Assembly: GCA_905215765.1 (NCBI GenBank)
Contig: CAJMRP010000037.1
Span: forward strand, 1 to 17,006
Direction of reading: 5' to 3'
DNA: 17,006 nt
From: an uncultured bacterium
GTDB lineage: Bacteria > Actinomycetota > Coriobacteriia > Coriobacteriales > Coriobacteriaceae
Shown here: positions 6,790-17,006 of the stretch, piece after piece
Position numbering within the stretch: the stretch's first letter is position 1
Layout: each line of letters starts with the position of its first letter
The notes under the pieces: generated by a model
Told to the model about the DNA's origin: nothing
Seen by the model: only the letters and a program-made list of their open reading frames with translations
Databases searched by the model: none
Translations under genes and position numbers: made by a program

Positions 6790-8889
6790 TTAGGCGTTCT
6801 TGCTCATGACCTCGTCCACGATGGACTTGGGCGCGGGCTCATAAGAGTCGAACTGCATCGTGTAGGATGCACGGCCCTGGGTCTGGGAGCGAAGGTCGGT
6901 AGCGTAACCGAACATCTCGCCCAGCGGCACCTTGGCACGGATGAGCTTGCTGTTCTTGCGATCCTCCATGCCCTCGATCTTGCCGCGGCGACCGGAGAGG
7001 TTGCCCATAACGTCGCCCATGTACTGCTCAGGGGTCTCGACCTCGACAGCCATGATCGGCTCGAGCAGCTGCGGATCGGACTTCTTGAGGGCGTCCTTGA
7101 TAGCCATGGAACCGGCGATCTTGAAGGCGGCCTCGGAGGAGTCGACCTCGTGGTAAGAACCGTCGAACAGGGTGACCTTAACGTCGAGGACCGGGAAGCC
7201 GGCGATAACACCGGTGTTCAGGGCCTCCTGGATGCCCTTGTCGATGGACGGGATGTACTCCTTGGGCACGACGCCGCCGACGATAGCGTTGACGAACTCG
7301 TAGCCGAAGCCCTCCTCCATCTTCTCGAGCTTGATGACGGCGTGGCCGTACTGACCGCGACCGCCGGACTGACGGACGAACTTGCCCTCAGCCTTCTCGA
7401 CGTCGTGACCAGCGGTCTCGCGGTAGGCAACCTGGGGCTTACCAACGTTAGCGTCAACCTTGAACTCGCGGAGCAGACGGTCGACGATGATCTCGAGGTG
7501 CAGCTCGCCCATGCCGGCGATGATGGTCTGGCCGGTCTCGTGGTTGGTGGACACCTGGAAGGTCGGGTCCTCCTCGGCGAGCTTGGTCAGAGCCAGGGAC
7601 ATCTTGTCCTGCTCGGCCTTGGTCTTGGGCTCGATGGCAACGTCGATAACGGGCTTAGCGAACTCGATCTTCTCGAGGACGATCTCCTTGCCCTCGGCGC
7701 ACAGGGTGTCACCGGTGGTGGAGTTCTTGAAGCCGACGCAAGCGACGATGTCGCCCGCGGCAGCGTCGTCACGGTCGATACGCTCGGCGGCGTTCATCTC
7801 GAGGATGCGGCCGAGGCGCTCGCGCTGACCGTTGGAAGCGTTGACCACGTAGGAGCCGGACTCGGCGCGGCCGGAGTAAACGCGGACATAGGTGAGCTTA
7901 CCGACGAACGGGTCGGTCATGATCTTGAAGACCAGGCCGGAGAAGGGCTCGTCGAAGGAAGGATGACGCTGAATCTCCTCGCCGGTGTCCGGATCGGTAC
8001 CGGTGACGGCCTCGACGTCGAGCGGGCTGGGCAGGTAGTCGACGACAGCGTCGAGCAGCTCCTGAACGCCCTTGTTCTTGTAGGCGGAACCCACGAAGAC
8101 GAGGTTGAGCTCGTTGGCCAGAACGCCCTTGCGCAGAGCAGCCTTGAGCTCCTCGACGGTGAAGTCCTCCTCCATGAGAATCTTCTCCATGAGCTCGTCG
8201 TCAAAGCTGGCAGCAGCGTCGAGGAGCTCCTCGCGCTTGGTGGCAGCGATGTCGGCAAACTCAGCCGGGATCTCGTCCATCGGCTCGGGGTAGGTCATGC
8301 CCTTCTCGTCGGCCTTGAAGTCCCATGCAGTCATGGTGACCAGGTCGATGACGCCCCAGAAGTTGTCCTCGGCGCCCATCGGGACCTGAGCGGCCACGGC
8401 GTTAGCGTCGAGACGATCCTTCATGGTCTCGATAGCGTTGAAGAAGTCAGCGCCCACGCGGTCATACTTGTTGATGAAGGCGATGCGGGGAACGTTGAAG
8501 GTAGAAGCCTGACGCCAAACGGTCTCAGACTGGGGCTGAACGCCGGCAACGGCGTCGAAGACGGCGACAGCGCCATCGAGGACGCGCAGGCAGCGCTCGA
8601 CCTCGGCGGTGAAGTCAACGTGGCCCGGGGTGTCGATGATCTGGATGCGGTAGTCCTTACCGTCCTTGTTCCAGAAGCACGTGGTAGCAGCGGAGGTAAT
8701 GGTTACGCCGCGCTCCTGCTCCTGAACCATCCAGTCCATGGTGGCAGCGCCCTCATGGACCTCACCGATCTTGTGGGTCTTACCGGTGTAGTAAAGAATA
8801 CGCTCGGTCGTGGTGGTCTTACCGGCATCGATGTGGGCCATGATGCCGATGTTACGGGTATCGGAAAGCTTGTACTTAGGCTTAGCCAT
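6790..8889 (-). CDS. fusA: Elongation factor G
   Basis: EF-G is the GTPase that drives translocation of tRNA and mRNA on the ribosome. The 699 residues match the family (about 690-704). G-domain motifs are AHIDAGKT at 18-25, switch I ERGVTITSAAT near 59-69, DTPGH at 86-90 and NKYD at 140-143 (commonly NKMD, so the NKxD pattern is kept). Downstream are domain II (GLVFKIMTDPFVGKLTYVRVYSG) and domain IV (RETAGHDVEKAEGKFVRQSGGRGQYGHAVI). It ends at domain V with SYTMQFDSYEPAPKSIVDEV. AAGGA about 6 nt upstream supports ATG 8889. It lies 19 nt after rpsG in the usual rpsL-rpsG-fusA order. All canonical parts are present, so this is the main EF-G rather than a paralogue. Confidence 0.98.
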   Translation of the reverse strand: MAKPKYKLSDTRNIGIMAHIDAGKTTTTERILYYTGKTHKIGEVHEGAATMDWMVQEQERGVTITSAATTCFWNKDGKDYRIQIIDTPGHVDFTAEVERCLRVLDGAVAVFDAVAGVQPQSETVWRQASTFNVPRIAFINKYDRVGADFFNAIETMKDRLDANAVAAQVPMGAEDNFWGVIDLVTMTAWDFKADEKGMTYPEPMDEIPAEFADIAATKREELLDAAASFDDELMEKILMEEDFTVEELKAALRKGVLANELNLVFVGSAYKNKGVQELLDAVVDYLPSPLDVEAVTGTDPDTGEEIQRHPSFDEPFSGLVFKIMTDPFVGKLTYVRVYSGRAESGSYVVNASNGQRERLGRILEMNAAERIDRDDAAAGDIVACVGFKNSTTGDTLCAEGKEIVLEKIEFAKPVIDVAIEPKTKAEQDKMSLALTKLAEEDPTFQVSTNHETGQTIIAGMGELHLEIIVDRLLREFKVDANVGKPQVAYRETAGHDVEKAEGKFVRQSGGRGQYGHAVIKLEKMEEGFGYEFVNAIVGGVVPKEYIPSIDKGIQEALNTGVIAGFPVLDVKVTLFDGSYHEVDSSEAAFKIAGSMAIKDALKKSDPQLLEPIMAVEVETPEQYMGDVMGNLSGRRGKIEGMEDRKNSKLIRAKVPLGEMFGYATDLRSQTQGRASYTMQFDSYEPAPKSIVDEVMSKNA

Positions 8890-8908
8890 GTTAGTTCCTT
8901 ACCTTAAC

Positions 8909-9382
8909 TTACCAACGATAGTGAGAGAACGCGCGGTTGGCCTCGGCCATCTTGAAGACGTCCTCACGCTTCTTGACGGAAGCGCCCAGGCCGTTGGAAG
9001 CGTCGAGGATCTCGTTGGCGAGACGCTCGGCCATGGTCTTCTCCTTGCGAGCGCGGGAGAAGTTGACGATCCAGCGGATACCCAGAGCGGTGGAACGACG
9101 GGAGTTGACCTCCATCGGGACCTGATAGGTAGCGCCACCGACACGCTTGGGCTTAACCTCGAGCGTGGGCTTGACGTTGTCCATAGCCTTCTTGAAGGTA
9201 GCGAGAGCGTCGCCACCCTCGGACTTCTCGGCAACGATCTCGAAAGCGGTGTAAACGATGCGCTCAGCGGTGGCCTTCTTGCCGTCAAGAAGGACCTTGT
9301 TGATGAGCTGAGTCACCAGGCGGTTGTTGTAAACGGCGTCAGGCTGAACCTCACGACGATTAGCTGCTGCACGACGCGGCAT
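8909..9382 (-). CDS. rpsG: 30S ribosomal protein S7
   Basis: S7 nucleates assembly of the 30S head and contacts the E site. The 157 residues (usual 156) begin MPRRAAANRREVQPDAVYNN and contain LINKVLLDGKKATAERIVY, GGATYQVPMEVNSRR and the ending EANRAFSHYRW, all standard. AAGGAG lies about 8 nt before ATG 9382. It is the second gene of the operon, 73 nt after rpsL and 19 nt before fusA. S7 is the autoregulator of this operon in Escherichia coli; I see no clear equivalent leader structure here. Confidence 0.98.
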   Translation of the reverse strand: MPRRAAANRREVQPDAVYNNRLVTQLINKVLLDGKKATAERIVYTAFEIVAEKSEGGDALATFKKAMDNVKPTLEVKPKRVGGATYQVPMEVNSRRSTALGIRWIVNFSRARKEKTMAERLANEILDASNGLGASVKKREDVFKMAEANRAFSHYRW

Positions 9383-9455
9383 GTGAAATCTCCTTAAGTG
9401 TCTACCGTGCGGCGCTTAGGCGGCACACGGCGAAAGTATCAAAACGTTATCTGGC

Positions 9456-9833
9456 TTATTTGGCCTTGGGGCGCTTAGCACCGTACTTGGAACGGGCCTG
9501 CATACGGTTCTGGACCGGAGCAGCGTCGTAGGCGCCACGGATGACGTGATAACGGACACCAGGGAGGTCACGGACACGACCGCCGCGGACGAGCACGATG
9601 GAGTGCTCCTGCAGGTTGTGGCCCTCACCCGGGATGTAAGCAGTAACTTCGATGCCGTTGACGAGGCGAACACGGGCAACCTTACGAAGAGCCGAGTTCG
9701 GCTTCTTGGGGCTCGTGGTGAAGACGCGGGTGCACACGCCGCGCTTCTGGGAGTTGTGCTGCAGGGCAGCGTTCTTGGACTTCTTGGGCACGGAACGACG
9801 GCCCTGGCGAACCAGCTGGTTAATAGTAGGCAA
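9456..9833 (-). CDS. rpsL: 30S ribosomal protein S12
   Basis: S12 lies at the decoding centre and affects accuracy and streptomycin binding. The 125 residues begin PTINQLVRQGRRSVPKKSK after the initiator, then QKRGVCTRVFTTSPKKPNSA (Lys43 intact), PGEGHNLQEHS and GGRVRDLPGVRYH. Position 88 is Arg (codon CGT, complement of 9570-9572) where most bacteria have Lys. Asp89, the residue methylthiolated by RimO in other bacteria, is kept. The start is TTG at 9833: the family-conserved N-terminus begins exactly there, GGAG lies 6 nt upstream, and no ATG is available. It is the first gene of rpsL-rpsG-fusA-rpsJ. Confidence 0.97.
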   Translation of the reverse strand: MPTINQLVRQGRRSVPKKSKNAALQHNSQKRGVCTRVFTTSPKKPNSALRKVARVRLVNGIEVTAYIPGEGHNLQEHSIVLVRGGRVRDLPGVRYHVIRGAYDAAPVQNRMQARSKYGAKRPKAK

Positions 9834-9926
9834 AGCGTACTCCTTCTCGAATGATTCCAGCTTTCTGTAAAGTGCAACGGCTTGAATCGAGGGGTCAGCA
9901 TCCCCCTACGAAACACGCAGTTCGAT

Positions 9927-9955
9927 AGGATACGTGGCGTTAGCTGTGTCGTCAA
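9927..9955 (-). promoter_or_regulatory. Promoter of the rpsL-rpsG-fusA-rpsJ operon
   Basis: On the minus strand, -35 TTGACG (9950-9955; 5 of 6 consensus positions) is separated by exactly 17 nt from -10 TATCCT (9927-9932; 4 of 6). Transcription would begin near 9920, giving a leader of about 87 nt before the TTG start of rpsL. It is the best sigma70-type promoter in the window. Confidence 0.65.
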
Positions 9956-10039
9956 CAGACCACGCCGCCGGGCGTATCCTAAAATACCCACATTTCCGCA
10001 AAGCCTACACAAAAGGAATCCCCTTCTGTGCGCGTGGGC

Positions 10040-10178
10040 GGATTCCCGGTCCGGGCGGCACAGGGGTTAAGTTTGCTGCTCTACAGTCCTGGCTCGCACG
10101 GAGGCCACATTAAGTGGCCTCCGGCTCGTGCGGAACTCGCGACAAACTTAGCCCCCGCGCCGACCGGGCCGGGAATCC
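10040..10178. repeat. Long imperfect palindrome with 36-nt arms and a hairpin apex
   Basis: Arms 10040-10075 and 10143-10178 are each 36 nt and match as inverted copies at 31 of 36 positions, with no gaps. Between them, GGAGGCCAC (10100-10108) and GTGGCCTCC (10114-10122) form a perfect 9-bp hairpin with loop ATTAA. Flanking GCAC and GTGC could extend it across a small bulge. There is no T-run, so it is not a simple terminator. The form suggests a dispersed palindromic repeat or a miniature element; copy number cannot be judged from one window. Confidence 0.6.
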
Positions 10179-10203
10179 GGCGTGCTCGTCGGGGCAACGT
10201 TAC

Positions 10204-10239
10204 CCGCCAAAAAGGGACAGGTTTATTTTGGTCGGTTTT
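10204..10239 (+). repeat. Inverted repeat, left copy (flanks the sigma/anti-sigma pair)
   Basis: This 36-nt sequence contains AAGGGACAGGTTT and then TTTTGGTCGGTTTT. An inverted copy lies at 11994-12028 with 32 of 36 aligned columns identical (3 mismatches, one 1-nt gap). Both copies point inward and bracket the sigma factor operon together with its promoter and terminator. No flanking target duplication was found. Confidence 0.55.
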
Positions 10240-10321
10240 ATCTGGGGAAACGCTGCGCTCCAGCGGTAATCAGCTCTCATCTGTCGCATGGAAATCGGCG
10301 GCGTTTCCATTTAACGCAAAA

Positions 10322-10352
10322 GAGGCCGCTTCCCCTAGTAGGAAGCGGCCTC
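10322..10352 (-). terminator. Terminator of the sigma/anti-sigma operon
   Basis: A perfect 12-bp stem, GAGGCCGCTTCC (10322-10333) with GGAAGCGGCCTC (10341-10352), has a 7-nt loop. Read on the minus strand it is followed by TTTTGCGTT. It lies 5 nt after the stop codon of the anti-sigma gene. Confidence 0.9.
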
Positions 10353-10357
10353 AGACC

Positions 10358-11434
10358 TTACGAATAGACGATAGTAAAGGGCTCTTCCGTTTCGGTCTCT
10401 CCTGTTGACGTGCACCTCGTGCCCTCAAGCGTTACTGAGACCACTTGGTCGACATCAATCAACTTCGTTGGCACCCAGATGTTCTCTCCGCTATTGCGCG
10501 CATAAGAAAAATATAAGTTGAACACCCCTGCGTCGTCATCTTCGATAATCTGCTCCGATCCATCCTTGTAGCTGACGGTCAGCTTATTATCAACTGCTTC
10601 ATAGCCTAAATCATCGATGTGCGTCTGGATGGAAAACGGGCTGATCTCGAGAGGCGAGTCATCGGAGCGGAGTTCCTTTGTATCGACGTACGCTCCAACG
10701 CTAAACTCGGGCGTCGATGCCTCGAACGGCTTCGCATCCTCGCCTTCGCCCTCGGTCCACGAGATATTCCAGGTGACCGCATGTTGAAAACCTCGCTCGC
10801 GATCCATAGAAGCAAAGTACATCGTGCCATTAATGACAGTATCGCTTGATGTGTCCTTATCAATGGTGCAGCGTGTGTCAGCCCATTCCTCGCCGAACTT
10901 CATGTCGGGCGTGCCGATGCCCTGTTCTTCTTCACCATAAAGAACAAGTTCGCCGATCTCTGCTGCCGGCTTGTAGCAGTTAACTCCATTTGGATTGGAC
11001 AACGTAAACGTCACGGCGCCGCAGCCGTTTTGATCGATAGCCATCTCATGGATATCGAGCGTATAACCGTTACCCTCGACGGACAGATTAACCTTCTGGA
11101 CTGCACCCTCCAGGCTTTGGGGCGCGATGCCATCACCAAACTCTCTGGTGTAGGTGTATTTAGTCCCCGATGAGCCACCGTTGGTCCAGGTAATGGAATC
11201 CCCATTGCCGTGGTTTCCCCAGGCTGAGGCAAAATAGCCAGAATTGACAACGGCGTAGGCGACCCCTCCGGTCGCCAGTACTCCGGCAAGACATCCGATT
11301 ACGGCAACATAGAGAGGCTTCGCGTGGCCCTTTCGATGAAGCGGCTCACCCGCAGCGGTATTTAGGACGCGATCTGCAAGATCGCTATCGGCTTGGATGG
11401 ACTCGAAGGCCTGCTTGATTTGGTTGGATTTCAC
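10358..11434 (-). CDS. Probable membrane anti-sigma factor with a large external domain
   Basis: The 358-residue protein has a short N-terminal cytoplasmic part of about 40 residues ending in the basic HRKGHAK, and one membrane segment at about 41-63 (PLYVAVIGCLAGVLATGGVA). An acidic external part of about 290 residues follows. The N-terminal NQIKQAFESIQADSDLADRVL resembles the N-terminal segment of DUF4179-type anti-sigma factors of Firmicutes, but that is recollection, not a search. No zinc-binding HxxxCxxC motif is seen. The start is GTG at 11434 with GGAGG 6-7 nt upstream. Its first 50 nt overlap the 3' end of the sigma gene, the usual layout for a cognate pair. The inferred role is to hold the sigma factor at the membrane until an envelope signal releases it. 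The external domain is unrecognised. Coding sequence here is poorer in G+C than in neighbouring operons. Confidence 0.75.
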   Translation of the reverse strand: MKSNQIKQAFESIQADSDLADRVLNTAAGEPLHRKGHAKPLYVAVIGCLAGVLATGGVAYAVVNSGYFASAWGNHGNGDSITWTNGGSSGTKYTYTREFGDGIAPQSLEGAVQKVNLSVEGNGYTLDIHEMAIDQNGCGAVTFTLSNPNGVNCYKPAAEIGELVLYGEEEQGIGTPDMKFGEEWADTRCTIDKDTSSDTVINGTMYFASMDRERGFQHAVTWNISWTEGEGEDAKPFEASTPEFSVGAYVDTKELRSDDSPLEISPFSIQTHIDDLGYEAVDNKLTVSYKDGSEQIIEDDDAGVFNLYFSYARNSGENIWVPTKLIDVDQVVSVTLEGTRCTSTGETETEEPFTIVYS

Positions 11435-11903
11435 GGTCGCCCTCCTCTAGGATGAACTTGAGCTTCGACCTGCCGCGAGCCAAACGCGTTCGAACGGTCG
11501 CGGCTGGTACATGCAACAACTCGGCAATCTCTGAGGTCGAAAAGCCCAGATAGTAATAGAGCACGATGGGAACGCGGAATCGCTCCGGAAGTCGCATAAC
11601 GTCTGACAGGACCGCCTTGGTCTCATCCTGCGCCGCCGAAAGCGAATCGGCCAGGTTCTCAATATCCTCCACACGCCTCCATGGCTTTCGAAAGAGCGAT
11701 TTACATTCATTGATCGTGACCCGGATAAGCCATCGACGAAGATGTTCCCAACTTTCAAAGTGTCCATCGCTTTTAAGCAGCTTAAGAAAGACATCTTGGG
11801 CAATATCGTCGGCATCGGCGCGATCGCGCAGGTACGTCAATGCGATCCGAAACACGACATCCCGGTGATCTTCGACCGCCTGTCTAAATGCTTGTTCTTC
11901 CAT
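11385..11903 (-). CDS. ECF-family RNA polymerase sigma factor
   Basis: This 172-residue alternative sigma factor has only regions 2 and 4, as in the ECF family. Region 2 (about 6-72) includes FRIALTYLRDRADADDIAQD, the core-binding part, then HLRRWLIRVTINECKSLFRK, which recognises the -10. Region 4 (about 100-150) includes LPERFRVPIVLYYYLGFSTS and a helix-turn-helix at 121-143 (EIAELLHVPAATVRTRLARG). The frame is open upstream to 12041, but GGAGG 5 nt before ATG 11903 and a promoter at 11952-11980 inside that extension fix the shorter start. It is co-transcribed with the overlapping anti-sigma gene and probably activates its own promoter. What else it controls is not visible. Confidence 0.93.
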   Translation of the reverse strand: MEEQAFRQAVEDHRDVVFRIALTYLRDRADADDIAQDVFLKLLKSDGHFESWEHLRRWLIRVTINECKSLFRKPWRRVEDIENLADSLSAAQDETKAVLSDVMRLPERFRVPIVLYYYLGFSTSEIAELLHVPAATVRTRLARGRSKLKFILEEGDREIQPNQAGLRVHPSR

Positions 11904-11951
11904 AATCACCTCCCGGTGACGTTCATGATTCTTGCTGAGGCCCTCACCATA

Positions 11952-11980
11952 GATACGCTCTTGCCGGACGAAATGTTTCA
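11952..11980 (-). promoter_or_regulatory. ECF-type promoter of the sigma/anti-sigma operon
   Basis: On the minus strand, TGAAAC (11975-11980) is followed by 17 nt and then CGTATC (11952-11957). This is the signature of Bacillus SigW/SigM-class promoters (TGAAAC, 16-17 nt, CGTA/CGTC). It lies about 48 nt before the sigma start codon, giving a leader of about 42 nt. Its presence just before an ECF gene implies positive autoregulation. Confidence 0.75.
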
Positions 11981-11993
11981 AATTCAAGCAGGA

Positions 11994-12028
11994 AAAACCT
12001 ACCAAAAAAACCTGTCCCTTATTGGCAG
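11994..12028 (-). repeat. Inverted repeat, right copy (flanks the sigma/anti-sigma pair)
   Basis: Read on the minus strand, this 35-nt sequence matches the left copy at 10204-10239 in 32 of 36 columns, including the 13-nt identity AAGGGACAGGTTT. It ends 13 nt before the -35 of the ECF promoter. Its outer part is also one arm and the loop of the hairpin at 12005-12035, a property the left copy does not share. Confidence 0.55.
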
Positions 12029-12035
12029 GTTTTTT
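12005..12035. terminator. Second hairpin with T-tail after rpoC
   Basis: AAAAAACCTG (12005-12014) pairs with CAGGTTTTTT (12026-12035) across an 11-nt loop. On the minus strand it ends in seven T residues, so it can act as a back-up terminator behind 12043-12076, insulating the sigma operon from rpoBC transcription. The stem is A/T-rich with only a CCTG core, so it is weaker. Confidence 0.5.
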
Positions 12036-12042
12036 CAACAAA

Positions 12043-12076
12043 AAAGACCCGCTTCCCTGTTGGGAAACGGGTCTTT
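12043..12076 (-). terminator. Terminator of the rpoB-rpoC operon
   Basis: AAAGACCCG (12043-12051) pairs with CGGGTCTTT (12068-12076). After one C/A mismatch, TTCCC pairs with GGGAA around the loop TGTT. On the minus strand the stem runs into TTTTTTGTT. It lies 26 nt after the rpoC stop codon. Confidence 0.92.
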
Positions 12077-12102
12077 GGAAGGGCGGTTAACGTACTTGGA
12101 AG

Positions 12103-16578
<4,476 letters not shown>

Positions 16579-16584
16579 AGTCAA

Positions 16585-17006
<422 letters not shown>

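Larger units (their letters stand above)
9834..10357. other. Gene-free interval between the anti-sigma gene and rpsL
   Basis: These 524 nt hold the rpsL leader (9834-9926), including a small hairpin with arms AGGGG/CCCCT at 9890-9907, and the rpsL promoter (9927-9955). Beyond it is a long imperfect palindrome (10040-10178), then the left copy of an inverted repeat (10204-10239). Smaller hairpins follow (ATGGAAA/TTTCCAT at 10288-10310), and last is the terminator of the anti-sigma gene (10322-10352). Open frames cross the interval, but they read through the palindrome and repeats without a ribosome site, so I call no gene. No tRNA is seen. Confidence 0.7.

Noticed and set aside
6520..8907. A 795-codon open frame on the plus strand, antisense to rpsJ and fusA
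   Set aside because: It mirrors the codon bias of the fusA strand, has Leu/Gly/Val/Asp-rich low-complexity protein, no ribosome site and no family resemblance. EF-G and S10 on the other strand are certain.
9944..9958. CTGT...ACAG dyad over the -35 of the rpsL promoter
   Set aside because: Arms of 4 nt only, and half of it is the TTGACG hexamer itself; expected by chance.
10028..10408. A 126-codon plus-strand open frame crossing the palindrome, the inverted repeat and a terminator
   Set aside because: No ribosome site, composition driven by repeats, and it runs through the anti-sigma terminator into that gene antisense. It may be annotated as a hypothetical protein elsewhere, but I see no support.
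11904..12041. An N-terminal extension of 46 residues on the ECF sigma factor
   Set aside because: The extension would include the promoter and the inverted repeat; a strong ribosome site precedes ATG 11903 and the ECF domain begins right after it.

Overview
The window looks like a high-G+C anaerobic actinobacterium of the class Coriobacteriia, most likely Collinsella or a close relative. The beta' subunit has the long actinobacterial-type N-terminal insertion and Zn-site spacing. The fatty-acid genes, in contrast, follow the fabH-acpP-fabK-fabD-fabG-fabF-accB order familiar from clostridia, with the FMN enoyl reductase FabK rather than FabI. The genus is inferred from memory of such sequences, not from a database search.

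Left third (1-5433), minus strand: a tightly packed type II fatty-acid synthesis operon, fabH-acpP-fabK-fabD-fabG-fabF-accB, with accB running off the left edge. Gaps run from 2 to about 50 nt, and fabK and fabD overlap. The 176-nt region upstream of fabH carries two near-identical copies of a 16-nt dyad, probably operators. Diverging from it is birA (5528-6304, plus strand), a biotin ligase without a DNA-binding domain, whose expected substrate is AccB from the opposite operon.

Middle (6367-9955), minus strand: the translation operon rpsL-rpsG-fusA-rpsJ, read from a TTGACG/TATCCT promoter and closed by a terminator shared with convergent birA. rpsL and rpsJ both start with TTG. Ribosomal protein S12 has Arg at position 88, where a Lys-to-Arg change is a known streptomycin-resistance substitution. 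tuf and the rest of the S10 operon are absent here.

Insert (9956-12102): a 524-nt gene-free stretch with a long imperfect palindrome, then an ECF sigma factor and a membrane anti-sigma partner that overlap by 50 nt. The pair has its own ECF-type promoter (TGAAAC, 17 nt, CGTATC) and terminator. It is visibly less G+C-rich than its neighbours and is bracketed by inward-facing inverted repeats of about 36 nt, so it may be an acquired cassette lying between rpoC and rpsL.

Right (12043-17006), minus strand: rpoC, complete, and the 3' end of rpoB. The beta' subunit has a C-terminal extension of roughly 220 residues that includes a helix-hairpin-helix module resembling the C-terminal domain of RNA polymerase alpha. 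That is the most unusual protein feature in the window. Most of the window is otherwise core housekeeping sequence.
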